The notes under the pieces were generated by a model. The model worked only from the letters and a program-made list of their open reading frames with translations. It ran no database searches and was not told where the DNA came from. From Druceiella hillmani (lineage: Eukaryota > Arthropoda > Insecta > Lepidoptera > Hepialidae), in assembly GCA_039881145.1 (NCBI GenBank), contig JAYKKI010000006.1, positions 12,655,001 to 12,719,000 of the forward strand: a DNA stretch of 64,000 bases, read 5' to 3'. Below, piece after piece: positions 1-12,190 of the stretch. The position numbers and the translations under genes were made by a program. Within the stretch, counting starts at the first letter, position 1; each line of letters starts with the position of its first letter.

Positions 1-385
1 GAAATTCACATTTTATGATGCAATGATAGGTAATGAAGTTAGGAAATTCACATTTTATGATGCGATGCATAGGTAATGAAGTTAGGAAATTCACATTTTA
101 TGATGCAATGATATGTAATGAAGTTAGGAAATTCACATTTTATGATGCAATGATAGGTAATGAAGTTAGGAAATTCACATTTTATGATGAAATGATAGAT
201 AATGAAGTTAGGAAATTCACATTTTATGATGCAATGATATGTAATGAAGTTAGGAAATTCACATTTTATGATGCAATGATAGGTAATGAAGTTAGAAAAT
301 TTACATTTTATGATGCAATGATAGGTAATGAAGTTAGGAAATTCACATTTTATGATGCAATGATAGGTAATGAAGTTAGAAGTTT
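1..385. repeat. 42-bp minisatellite, about 9 copies
   Basis: A head-to-tail array of a 42-bp unit with the core AATTCACATTTTATGATG followed by GGTAATGAAGTTAG. About nine copies are seen and the array is cut by the window's left edge, so its true length is unknown. Copies differ by single bases (for example GATAGG, GATATG, GATAGA). Because 42 is a multiple of three, one frame stays open for 118 codons and reads as a 14-residue repeat. That open frame is a by-product of unit length and is not called as a gene. Confidence 0.95.
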
Positions 386-739
386 TTAGTAATTTGTAAT
401 GGAAATTAATTTCTTATTTTAAAAATGTCATAGAAAAGTAGATAATATGTGAAACAAAATTGTAATCTACTAAAAGGCTTTTAATTGAGTTAGCCAATAA
501 GTCATAATAAAACAGGTGGAAATATAAAAAGCATGGTTTAGTGAATAAGAAGAATTAAAATGTTTCAGTTCAATTCCAGCATTTTTGCCAGCTCGCAAAG
601 ATATGTGCCCAACATATGTTTAGAGACTCGGACTTCTTAACGTTATCCAGATTAGTGATTGCCCAGTGGTCAAAACTCAATTGTAATTCATTGAATTTTT
701 AAGTTCGAACGTTACTCGTTTATGTGAAACTCATTCAGT

Positions 740-1165
740 AAATATGACATTTTAACATTCTTTGGCGACAATCTCTACTCTGCGCGACTGACCACGGCCT
801 ATTATGTGTTTGACATTGCCAGTATGAATGTAAACAATGACTCTTTTATTGTTAAATGTAAACAATGAATCTTTTAATGTATTTGTAATATATACTTTAA
901 TGTATTTATAATATGCCTCCGTGCGCACAATATGTTTAAAAAAGTGCACAAAGATTTCTCTTCACATATTAATATATAGACATTTGATTTTACAAGAAGA
1001 CATTTTATTATTAAACGTAAACAATGAAACTTTAATGTATTTGTAATATACAATTTAATGTATATATAATATGCCTCTGTAAGCACAATATGTTTAAAAA
1101 GGTGCACAAAGTTTTTTCTTCACATATTAATATATAGACATTTGATTTCACAAGAAGACATTTCT
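740..1165 (+). repeat. Interspersed repeat family R1, copy 1, with internal 158-bp duplication
   Basis: This stretch matches, on the opposite strand, the sequence at about 20487-20825. Shared blocks include GACAATCTCTACTCTG, TATTATGTGTT, AATCTTTTA-TGTATTTGTAATATA and TTATTAATATATAGA. Inside this copy a segment of about 158 bp is repeated in tandem: the block with the AATATGCCTC and CACAATATGTTTAAAAA motifs occurs near 905 and again near 1065. No coding capacity or clear terminal inverted repeat is seen. It is a dispersed element of unknown class. Confidence 0.7.
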
Positions 1166-1565
1166 TATGAAGATAATTATATAAATATATATACAATATG
1201 ATAAAATCTGAAACATTGTAGTAGCAAATAATTCCAGGGAAGTTGACCCAAAACTAATCTAAAAGAAAACAAAGTTTTTGATGCAGAAAGCGAGTTTGCT
1301 AAAAATTATCATAGTGTAAATTTTTCATTAGTACGTTTTTCAGGATTTTCAAGGTCTATAGATAAGATATAGACAGCTCGACTGTACAAACTGTTATTTC
1401 ATAAAATGATATTCAGACATAAAATAAAGTTATTATAAAAATAAAATGTGAAGAATATTTTTTGTGGAGTTTAATGTACACAATCACAAATTTCCAAATT
1501 TTAAACATAATATTCAGTGCTTCGGGCGTTTTATGTATATATTATTTTTTATTTACAAAACGAAG

Positions 1566-1880
1566 ACAGTCAAGTGCGAGTAGAACTTGCACCATGAGCG
1601 TTCCATACCTTTATATTATCTTAAAACTTAGGTATTTTATAAACAAGAAATCGAAAATTTAAGATTATAGGTCGACGGAAATTAGTAGTTTTGGTAAGTG
1701 AATCAGTTTAAAGAACGTGATCTTTTTATTACAATCAGTTAGAATCTTTTATTTTGAAAGAGCTATGGGGCTTTCACTGTTCTTGAGAAAAAGGGTCTTG
1801 ACAGACGAACAGATGGACAATAAATTGATCCCATAAGAGTTGTATTTTTATTCTGAGAGTTACAGAACCCTTAATATGAC
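1566..1880 (+). repeat. Degenerate insect-type short repeat (family R0), copy 1
   Basis: The head reads GTCAAGTGCGAGTAGAAC and the tail has GACAGACGAACAGATGGAC, then GTTGTATTTTTATT and CAGAACCC. From memory, many insect genomes carry repeats with a head like AAGTGCGAGTCGGACTCGC and a tail of GACAGAC repeats ending in GGTACGGAACCCTA; this is a diverged copy of that layout. Class assignment is uncertain. Similar heads or tails occur in this window at 53100, 56570, 34150, 14800, 35530 and 62420. Confidence 0.5.
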
Positions 1881-1925
1881 GTATTTTTACATGACTCTAA
1901 ACTTGAACAAAAACTATGAACTCAC

Positions 1926-2133
1926 CTTCCTCTCACCTTCCCTCGTTTACCAGTGCGCTGGGTACGCGGTTGGGCTGGTGGCGCTGGCGGCGCGTGCCGT
2001 ACTGTGGGCGGTGCATGCTCGCCACTGTCCGCTGACAGCGAGCCCGTCTCACCCGAGCAGTCTGAGTCGGAGGGTGCGCGGCGCAGCGCCGCCGCTCGCC
2101 CGCCGGCACGTCGCGCCCCCACTGTCTCCACGC
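1926..2133 (-). CDS. Candidate GC-rich internal exon of an unidentified gene (strand not settled)
   Basis: A sharply bounded GC-rich, CpG-rich island of about 200 bp stands in very AT-rich DNA. On the minus strand it is framed by an acceptor-like TTTCGCAG just before 2133 and two donor-like signals, AAG-GTGAGT with the exon ending at 1926 and AAG-GTGAGA ending at 1937. The open minus frame gives a Ser/Asp/Ala/Pro-rich, low-complexity segment including SDSDCSGETGSLSADSGEH, probably disordered. I do not recognise the protein. The plus strand is a real alternative: a pyrimidine-rich tract ends in CAG at 1951-1953, and a frame with SADSEPVSPEQSESEG runs to a TAA at 2151-2153, which would make it a terminal exon. 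Both frames share the same wobble positions, so GC3 cannot decide. Minus is preferred because signals sit at both edges of the island. Confidence 0.45.
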
Positions 2134-2159
2134 CTGCGAAATCCATATCATAATGAAAT

Positions 2160-4739
2160 AGTCAGAACTACTGAAAATATTAAAATAAAAAATAAAAATA
2201 TTAAAAAAAATATTTTAAGATTACAAACGTAATTGCATCTAAGAGTTTTAATGGCTTACTACAATATTTACTGTCCTATCAAAATATTAAAAAGACGACA
2301 TTGATTTCATGATTGAACTTCAAAAAAATTTAATTGTAATATTTGGGAACTATTCAGATTCACCCAAATTTTACAATATGGAATTTTTATCATAATAGAT
2401 CTTCAGATACGGACGTCAAATAATTACTAATCTAGGTACTGACTCAGTTACGGACGCCAGATATTAAACATTTAGACATTTTCTAGTTGGACAAGAAACT
2501 TAGAAATTGACATATATCTATTGTCTTGTATAATGGAAAAAAGTCTAAAACTCAATGTTACATGGAATGAATTAGTCAATTGTGACATGGAATATATGTT
2601 GTTTTTTAAAAAGTTATTAGTGCAATTTCATTCTCTAGAATTCTCAAATCAACTGTCTCCTGACTACTTCACTCTCGAAAATAAAGTATAAATTAAACCA
2701 ACCTCAAGTTTAAAGTTTAATTACTTTAAAATTTTCATACAGACTTCCTAAATATATTGAATTTCGCATGGAAAAACTGATTAGAACTTAAAATGATTTA
2801 GGTCTTAGAACTTACAATGATTTCATATATGGTTTATTGAGTGATTTTATCTATAGTTGGTGGGATTGTAGGTTTTCACTATTTTCTTTAAAATGATTTT
2901 TAATTAGGTACAGTTAGAATTCTCAAACTGTCGAGATGGACTTTAATTTTATTTATGAAAGGCAAATTAGTGTGACACTTCGCAAACTTTAGAGATTTAA
3001 ACTATGAAATTAAAAAAAATTCATTAAAACAAAATTCCAACAGAACACATAAACTGATAAATGCTACTTTTATCAAAATATAACAAAAAAGTTGTTTTAA
3101 TTATTTTTTTCTTCTAAATATTTAACTTGAAATTCTCTCCTGTAAACTTTGCAAAATGTCAATTAAACCAATTTGCTTTTCACCCCGCGCTATACATCTG
3201 CAAAAACGATTGAAGCTAATAAAGAGTGAAAACAAAATAAATCGTCTTATCTTCTTTTTATTTCATAGTCATTTTTATTTCTTTATGAAGAATTATATCG
3301 TAATTTTTAAAATTTTTAATTTTTAAAAATAAAATTATATGCAAAATATTCGCAGCAAAGATTGATTCACAAATAGACATTTGCCAGTACTATACAGTTG
3401 ACCAATTGAATTCAGAAAGTTACGAATTGCAGTGTACATATTTTTCATATATACATATGTATGGATGGACCAACAGGTATCAGCTTATGACTATATTTAA
3501 GAAAAAATTTTAACTTACAAACATTTTTTTGAAAGTCGAAATTATTCCATTGTGCCAGTCGAGTAATTCCCATATCAATATTACAAATAATGAACAACAA
3601 CGTAAATTTCAACACAACTCAACAAATAATGAACAAATGAAACGAAAAAAATAATGAACTAAAGTAATGAACAAATCAACGAAAATTTGTGTTTCATAAG
3701 CTAATGTCAAAAACTATTAAATCAATTATATAATGCTGGTGCACTTTTGAATTAAACTTTTAATAATACATAGAGCAATTGTAGACAATGTGAAAGCCTA
3801 AAAATGTAGCAATCGTAGACAATGTGAAAGCCTAAAATTGCTGATTATTAAATTTACTTTTGCTATTGCAAAAGGTACATTAAGTTAAAACTCAACCGTT
3901 ATAGGCTACATTAAAATAATATTTAAATGAATTGTATATGACAATAACCAATATAGAGTTTGTACTTGACTTAAGCACAGTCAATAAAGGATAAATTATT
4001 ATTATACAAAAAAATTATTGAAACCAAATACAGTCACAGTTCCTCTTTTATCGAAGCAAAGACAGGATGGACAGTTCTTCATAAAATTTAAATAAAAAGG
4101 CTACTTTTATGGGAGCATCTCAACCAACCTATAATAAAGTGAACCTTGTCTGTGCCTCAAAAAATGTGGGGTGCGCTAAACAATTTCCATAATTTCTTCC
4201 ATAAACTTTATCAACGAATGATATAAATATAAAGAGACATAATAAAGTTATAAAGATTCCTTGTGAGAAATACGGATACGCACATAGTGAATAACATATG
4301 TCAAATACTCATTAACTCATATGACTTGCCACAGTCCTAAACTAGAGAGATTGGTATGCTACGTTACTGATCCGAGATCCGTTATTAATGAACTGTTTAT
4401 GGACACATCGTTGTTGTAAACTTCATTAGAAATTACAAGCGAATTTCAGCCTTGAACAATTTGGAAGCAGTACTTGGCATGCATACGAGAGTAGTATTCA
4501 GTTAGTAAGTTTGACAAAGAGAATAAATTGAAACGTTTCAAGTTGTTAATCGAGTTAGTCAAGTACCTCGTCTTAGTTATGAAGCATTTCTGTCTCAAAA
4601 TGACATTGCAGCGATACTGTATGATCTCGCTTAATGTCACTTAACAATATATTAACTATAACGACGATAGTAAATTCAACATTTTGTGTCAACATGGTTA
4701 CTGATTGCAGTTGAAATAATACTTTATATATTTTATGTC
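2160..4739. other. AT-rich non-coding stretch
   Basis: No open frame of note and no recognised element. A short direct duplication at about 3773-3838 repeats a 37-bp unit containing GTAGACAATGTGAAAGCCTA twice. The stretch 3585-3680 is low-complexity with recurring AATAATGAAC. It could be intron of the gene that owns the 1926-2133 exon or intergenic DNA. Confidence 0.6.
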
Positions 4740-5095
4740 AAATACGGTAGTTTACTCATTTTAAATTTTGATATTTTTCGTACAATATTGTGAAATATAA
4801 GTTAATTAAAAACTAGCCTTGAAAAAAATTCAAAAATTAATTGAAAAATAAGCCAGTTGTAGCTTGAATTTGAAGATACGGATAGAGTTGGGTATATCCC
4901 TCTTTTCCTTTCGTAGAATATAATGTTCAATATTAAAAATGACCTCACAACACAGTATTGCCGTCCTTCTCTAAAGGTTAAATTTAAATTTTTATAACTT
5001 GGTCAATTTTTAAGATTATTAAAAAAATTTTCACTCGTTACCTTGAAATTATGATTAATGAAATAGAAAAAATTTTGTCAAATACCCAATTGGAT
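4740..5095 (+). repeat. Interspersed repeat family R2, copy 1
   Basis: About 355 bp shared with 31110-31425 (same strand) and 35709-36036 (opposite strand). Diagnostic blocks are TACGGTAGTTTACTCATTTT, AAATAAGCCAGTTG, AAGATACGGATAGAGTTGG, ATGACCTCACAACACAGTAT and the end block CAAATACCCAATT. This is the longest copy at its 5' side. There is no protein-coding frame and no clear inverted repeat at the ends, so the class is unknown. Confidence 0.8.
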
Positions 5096-5880
5096 TAAAA
5101 AGAAGTTAAATCAGTGATCATCAAATGTGGGAAGTTAAATATAATGTTTGATTTGCTTCATAAAATTAATTTGCAGTTTAATCAGACATTACGATAGCAA
5201 ATATAATAAAAAAACTGATATTGAATATGAACTCTCGTTTTAAGTAAATTACTTAACTGACTTATGCCACGTTACATTTTAATAATTGACTAACAAAAAA
5301 AAAATGTCTACGGAAACCTACCTATAAATACCTTAGAAAATATTAAATTTTTTTATTTAGAGATATGTAAATAATTGATGTCAGAAAATTTTTAGACTCT
5401 TCGATTATCCAAAAGTATACTGCTGATGTATAATTTACTAAGAATCCAGCCTAATACATAGTAAGTACACCACATTTTTTAGTTTAAGTCTTCATTACTT
5501 TCTTATAGGTTAGAAGGACCCTTACAATGAAGGGACCATTTCAATATTGCATCTCTTTCTAATCTCATTATTCACAAGTATCTACCTTATTATTACTATA
5601 AATTTTTCAATATCTACTGTAGTAATATTACCCCCTTTCGATTGAAAAACAAAAAAAACATTTTCAATACAATCCTCAGTTAATATGCGAGTTAATAAAA
5701 ATGTAACTCTGAAATTATCATTCCGCAGCAAGTTTAGTGAGATTAATGTTTTTCTTACAAGAACTCGCTGCTTATAGTTACTACACCCGTAAACTGCATA
5801 TTCAGGACAATTGCATAAGAAAATATCTTTCACAAAATTAATGCAGAAACACCAAATATAAAGTAAAATATTGTCTTGAA
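5096..5880. other. AT-rich non-coding stretch
   Basis: Nothing recognised. A 101-codon open frame on the minus strand at 5582-5887 has no motif, ends at the start of the tandem array and has the A/T-driven composition of background. Confidence 0.5.
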
Positions 5881-6587
5881 TTCTCATAAAATGTGAATAA
5901 TATCAATACTTTGTCAAAAATAGTAAACAACTGGCACCACGAATGGCGCTAGTGTTGTGGTTTGTTATATTCTTTTGCAAGCTGCAAAAATGTCTTAAAT
6001 TCTCATAAAATGTGAATAATACCAATACTTTGTCAAAAATAGTAAACAACTGGCACCACGAATGGCGCTAGTGTTGTGGTTTGTTATATTCTTTTGCAAG
6101 CTGCAAAAATGTCTTAAATTCTCATAAAATGTGAATAATACCAATACTTTGTCAAAAATAGTAAACAACTGGCACCACGAATGGCGCTAGTGTTGTGGTT
6201 TGTTATATTCTTTTGTAACTGCAAAAATGTCTTAAATTCTCATAAAATGTGAATAATACCAATACTTTGTCAAAAATAGTAAACGACTGGCACCACGAAT
6301 GGCGCTAGTGTTGTGGTTTGTTATATTCTTTTGCAAGCTGCAAAAATGTCTTAAATTCTCATAAAATGTGAATAATACCAATACTTTGTCAAAAATAGTA
6401 AACGACTGGCACCACGAATGGCGCTAGTGTTGTGGTTTGTTATATTCTTTTGCAAGCTGCAAAAATGTCTTAAATTCTCATAAAATGTGAATAATACCAA
6501 TACTTTGTCAAAAATAGTAAACAACTGGCACCACGAATGGCGCTAGTGTTGTGGTTTGTTAAATTCTTTTGCAACCTGCAAAAGTAC
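5881..6587. repeat. 119-bp minisatellite, 6 copies
   Basis: Six nearly identical units start at 5881, 6000, 6119, 6237, 6356 and 6475; the third unit is 118 bp. Each begins TTCTCATAAAATGTG and contains GGCACCACGAATGGCGCTAG followed by TGTTGTGGTTTG, an imperfect inverted repeat (ACCAC/GTGGT) around a GC-rich centre. Very low divergence between units points to recent expansion or active homogenisation. The array ends in a slightly diverged unit (AAATTC, AACCTGC). Confidence 0.95.
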
Positions 6588-6589
6588 TA

Positions 6590-9500
6590 TCTATCAGATA
6601 TAAGATATCTTCATAACAGCATTTGTAAAGAATTGATTGGCTTCTGGCTCGTATCATTTCAATTGAACTGGAGTAAATGAAAACATGGTGGTCTGTGAGA
6701 GCAATATCCGAGGACTATGAAAGGTTCAAAACATACTAACCGTATTCTAGGAGTTTTTCACATATACTAATATGACACATTATACCTTGCATTATGGTGA
6801 TAATTGCAACTACCTATTATAGGAGTGAAATTTTCCAATTGGAGACAATATTTAATAAAATTAATGGTTAGGTTATTGAATAACAGCTGATGATAAATAA
6901 CACCTTATAACTCTTCCAAATTGAAATCATTATCTTTTTTGGATATAAAACAACAATAAGTATCACCACTGGTGGATCGCCAGGTTATTTCCACGTTTTT
7001 CTGTACTGGATATTCTGATAAATAATGTGTTCTTTCCTGCCTGTTCTTAATCTGTTTAAAATTGAATAAATATTTATTTTATCTCAAAAGCGACACACAC
7101 CGAAACACACTCAATTAAGATTCATTCACTTAATTTATGTGGTACCCAACCATTGTAATAGTTCCTATAGATCATAACTCCTATATATCAATGTTGGAAG
7201 GCCGTCCTGATCGCAGCACATCTTTAACGGAAAAATTCCCCAAGTTTTTTAGCAAACTACTTCTAGTAGGTCTCGTCAGTAACAACAGCCTTACTCTAGA
7301 CAGCACAAATTTTCTTCTGAGTGAGTGGTGTTTTCCTTTATAGAAATAGAAATGCATCAGGTATCAAAGACGCACTTTACAATTAAGATGTTAGAAGGGA
7401 ATAAAACAAATAACCCGAAAATTAGGTAATAAGGGAAAGATTATCTTCCAATAAAAAACAATACATAATAATGTATTTAGTGGTAATTGGTAATTACTTA
7501 TGGAATAATATTGGATAAAGCGTAAATTTAAAAGTATAATCAAAAAAGGTTTTAATGTGGATAAAATGAGATCAATGCAGGATATCTGTGAAAAAGTTTC
7601 CACGACAGAATTACAAACTTTAATGGGTGTGATATCAAAGACAAAGTGATTGTGATGATGAAAAAAAGGATGTTGTAATGGTTTTTGGAAGTGTGAACAT
7701 ATGGACCAGGAAACGCTGACGTCAAAGGTGAAAATTAATAAAATTAATGAATAGGAAACAAGGAAGGTAAAAAAGACATTGGTCGACCAAATTAAACTAT
7801 GTTAAAAAGATAGTAAAATTGCATTAAAAACCATTATATGAAAGTAAATAACAGGCCAAGTGGGTGTTGCGTTAACTTAGAGTTCTGTAGTCAGGTGCTT
7901 ATAGAAAATTAGATGGTTTGCAACTAGACAGTTTCAGTTTTTTTCACATTTTCGACATAGTTTAAAGGTTGAAGTGTGGGAACACGCTTACCACTTTACT
8001 CATATCATAAAATACCTCTTCCATTATATCCCACTTAATGGGGTTTGTGAATAAAAAATATTTTATTTCCTAGTTTAATGTATGGGGATGTTTAAAAAAA
8101 AATTAAATGTGGCAAAATTATAAATTTCATTTTCCCGCCATGAAACCATAAAAATTGTAAAGCATCTACACTTAAAGCAATTCATATGACACCAATTGAA
8201 ATATGCTATTGATACATAAATGCAATGTGGCCTCTGCCATTGCTGCCTAACTTATTTTAAGGAAAAAATCTGTCTATATGCAAGTTTTTCAAACTTAGCT
8301 GGAAAGATAATATATGCAATCCCATCCTGCACACTACTTTATCATGATGTGACATCATAGAGTAACACAATGGCAATTAATCAGTGCACAGTACATTATG
8401 GCATAATCTAGTGTAGTAAAACACAATAGCAGGATTAGATCTATCGCAATGTATGTATGAACAATTGGAATTTTAGTGGATTTAGTTTACTTTGCGCTTA
8501 TCTGCTTTACGTCGCTTTTAATCTGCAGCACCTAGTTTTATGACACATGCCAGTTGGTTAGCATTGCAACATATTTTTTTTCCTCTTATAATTTTAATGT
8601 CGTTTCTATACAATGTACCAGTTACGTACACAAACATAGCACATAAAGAGATTGTCCAACAGCTCGTGACCCACTTTCGGTAAGTGTTGGATGCACTTCT
8701 CCCTCTAGCTTATGCAGGATTTATTTTTATTTTCGACGATTATTAAACATTGACAAAAAGGTCTACTTCTACAAGCATTTTTAAAAATATGTAACTTAAA
8801 CGCTATTAAAATTTCAGCGTAAATAAAATACTTATTTTTGATTTGGGGTACTTTGGTTTTGTATTAACATTTCCAAATAAGTTGCCTGTTATATTGTCGT
8901 GCTCAAAATTAAATTAGCTCTCATATAGCTTTAGTTTGCTCATGAATCAAACATTTTTTTTGCACATATTTTTTTGCCATTTTGTTTTATGCACAGTAAC
9001 TTCCTGTACAAAAAAGGGTCAGGCAGACTTTTGATGTTTATTGAAACCAGTGACACGCAATAAACCAATCAACTGTTATGTCAAAACTAAACTTTCAAAA
9101 CTAACCAGAAGAAATCGTTGCCATATTAAATAATCCATAAAGATTGAATTTGAAATAAGCAATTAAAATTAATATTATTAATAAGAAGTGAATAATAATT
9201 TATCTATATGATAAATGAAAAGAATATTGTACTAATGGTTATTCCGACAAGTTCATTTTAGAAATCAATAATAATATTTTTTACTATCTTTAATATTCGA
9301 GGGAATAAATGAGTGGATGTTAAAGATTTTTAAATGGCAATTATTTTGATTTATGAAATGTAAACAAAGTTGGCTTTGACATTAATTTTGATATCCTTTT
9401 CTTTTTTTATCCTTTTTATGTAAAACTATGCAAATGAAAGGGATAGTTAGACAAATCAAATTCACTATCGATAGCTAAGAAGAGTATTCTTGCAATGTTG

Positions 9501-10640
9501 CCACATTTCTTACGTTTATCGAAATATAAGATATAGGTGATGCATTTTCATGTTAATGACTTATGACAATTTTTAATTATATAAAAAAGGGGTATGATTT
9601 AAAAAAAAATTAGGTGTATTGCAATCTACCCATGATGCACTATTACGGATTAAAGTGCCGAAATTTTCTTATTTTATATACTGTATAATTCGCTTGTTAA
9701 GGCATTCTTTCAATATTTTCATTGATGTTGTGAGCTGCACTAAATACATACTGCCACACACAGCCTAATATATCTGTCTTATTTTGAATGAATAAATTAT
9801 AGAATAAAAACGCGGACAATAATCTCCGAAAACAACGCACCGCATTTGCTGCAAGAAATACAGTGTGGCGTTACAAACAATAATTTTTCCAATTAAGCAT
9901 GTGCCGTGACGTGTAAACAATAATTTTTCCAATTCATTATTAAGCATGTGCTGATGTGGGGCCGATAAAACTGATTGGTCAATTCTTTTTGCGTCATGAG
10001 CATCCTGTGTCTACGGTTACTTCTAAGGATGGATCTAGTATTTCTAATAATGAAAAATAATACTAATCTATTATCAACCACCAAAAGTACCAAATATATC
10101 ACCTTATCTATTTCAGCTATTAGGTTAATTGCATTTTCAATGTTTGTTATAATTTTTTTGTATTTTAGTTTTTCTCTATTAAAAAATAAACTTTAATACT
10201 TATTGAGCAGGAAATAAGGGATGATTGTCCTTTGAACCTGTGATGATTTAATGAATATCATAGAAAAAATATTACTTGGATGGTTAGTGCCTTTGTGCTT
10301 ATATGGGGTGCACGCTACTGGTTACTTATATTCTTACTTAATATCTATCTTAAATCTATACTGTATCTCGACTCACTTTGATTTGATAGCAAGTACGGAT
10401 AAGAGCAATTATTATACTCATCATTATGACCAAGTCATAGCGTGATTAGAGTTCTAAAAAATTTTTGTTTTTATTGGATTATTAGCTTTTATAATAAAAT
10501 TAACTTTCATTCGGCTAACCTAAAGACAGAAGGGTATTTCATTCCGCTTACAGAGACATTATGACACACTTTCTAATTAACAGATGTAAGTAAGTAAGAA
10601 CTACATTATTTACTTGTTTTTATTTGTTTTAACATCAGTT
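6590..10640. other. AT-rich non-coding stretch
   Basis: No gene supported. Short open frames at 7137-7343, 7391-7603, 9893-10102 and 9975-10196 have no recognisable motif. A local direct duplication near 9876-9955 repeats AAACAATAATTTTTCCAATT and AAGCATGTGC. Confidence 0.55.
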
Positions 10641-10641
10641 A

Positions 10642-12190
10642 AAATGTCATAAGGATTCAAAAAGTTATCAGGGGCAAAAAACATGAAGCAAAAAAACAAA
10701 GAGAGGCTGATAACGAAAAATGTGCTCAACAGTTTATCAAATATCTTAAACTTCCTACATCTGCCACAGAAATACAACCACAGAATTATCTGTAGATATC
10801 CCTTAGTGGCGCTTGTCCTTGTCTTCTAAAACAATGGAATATATTGCAACGTCCACTCAACGGCAAATTGGCAAAGAAAGATTATTCATGAAATAAAAAA
10901 CGCTAGCATTTTTCTAATGTGCAATTTCAACGAGTCATTAAATGGCAAAATTTATGATCGGAAATGGTTGATATATTCAAAGTTCACACAGAAAATTTAT
11001 TGTTTTCGCTGCTATATATTTAATTGGTCTAAGCCTTGTAAACTTGGCAATGCTGACCTTGGCAATTGGTCACATGTACCCCCAGTTTTCAAAATTCAGA
11101 CGACCATTTGTCTAAGAAATCGAAATTTAAAAATGTTCTGAAATTGACAAAAAACTTAAAAGGCAACTTGAATCAGAAGTCTAGATGGGTTTCTGTTCTG
11201 GAGAGAAATAGTGACAATTACATTTTTTGGTGGAACTTTTTTTTGTGTCAGTAGTGACAAATTAAATACAACAAAGGGCAACTTTCTCGGTTCAGTCCAA
11301 TTATTGGGAAAATTTGCAATGGAAAATGCACAAGGAAAAGAATCACTATTGTTTCAGGAAAATATACAAAATGAAATAATTCATTTTTTAGGGAATGAAA
11401 TCAACGAGGAGACCATATCAAATTTAAAAATGTCAAATATTTCTCTATTATTTTAGATTGCACATTCGACATAAGTCTGTTTTATGTCTGTTAATGCTTT
11501 TTGGCTTATTTACTTGCGTCAGACTCTAGTGCAGAAAGGCAACCAGGTATATTTTGGATTAAACTGTTGATGATAATGTCGTAAATAATTGTAAAGGAAA
11601 AGGTTACGACAATTGAACTAATATGATTGAGCAACAAAAAGTAATCAGAGTCGCATATCTCAAAAGCTTCCCGGAGCATTTTTTTTAATCTTTGCGGCTG
11701 TCATAGCCTGAAACTTGTGATGGCTGATGCAGCTATAACTTCAATCAAACTACTTTCGTTATTTTATAACCTCCAATGCTTTTTGTCGTTACCAAATTCA
11801 AAAAAATGGTGGGAATAACTCCCCACTTTCGAAACATGTGAATAATTTAACTCTAAAAAAGGTTTGCGAAACAAGAGGGGAAAGTCGAGTCAAAATAATG
11901 CGAGCAGTTCGATATCAGTATGCTGTAGGAAAAATGCCTTGAAAGAAGGATATTAACAATCAACCAATCCAACGGTGAGTTCAGAAGCTAAATCGCTTGC
12001 AGACGAAAAGTTCGAGTTCTTTCTGTCAGTAGACATTTGGTACCAAGTTTTATTCCACATAAATCTTGTCAGCAAATCCACACAATCAGAGCATGTAGAT
12101 GCCACAAAAGTGATGCGCAAATGTTATAAAATCGCCATTAACTCAATAGAGGCATGCAACTTTAAACAATTGATAAGACTTGCTTAATCC
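10642..12190 (+). pseudogene. Decayed hAT-type (DUF4371/ZMYM1-like) transposase
   Basis: Cut-and-paste transposase relic broken by many stops and frameshifts. In order: a lysine-rich start-like block (GFKKLSGAKN) near 10650 with a stop right after codon 2; a TTF-type zinc-finger-like block RKWLIYSKFTQKIYCFRC at about 10956-11010; a DUF4371-like block QNEIIHFLGNEINEET near 11365-11420 leading to LDCTFDIS; a block CHSLNLVMADAA near 11700; SKKWWE near 11800; and SLADEKFEFFLSVDIWYQVL at about 11990-12050. Family knowledge: hAT transposases of this type carry a zinc finger, DUF4371 and a C-terminal dimerisation domain; the last is not seen. No terminal inverted repeats were found. The order of blocks fits one element, so I treat the open frames here as pieces of one dead gene. 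Confidence 0.75.

Noticed and set aside
33..389. 118-codon open frame with a 14-residue repeat
   Set aside because: It is open only because the 42-bp satellite unit is a multiple of three and lacks stops in one frame. There is no other sign of a gene.
652..725. tRNA gene suggested by TTGCCCAGTGGT and AGTTCGAACGT at tRNA-like spacing
   Set aside because: The T-arm stem does not pair (TTAAG versus GTTAC) and no acceptor stem is present. At most an eroded SINE relic.
5582..5887. 101-codon minus-strand open frame
   Set aside because: Background composition, no motif, overlaps the first unit of a satellite.
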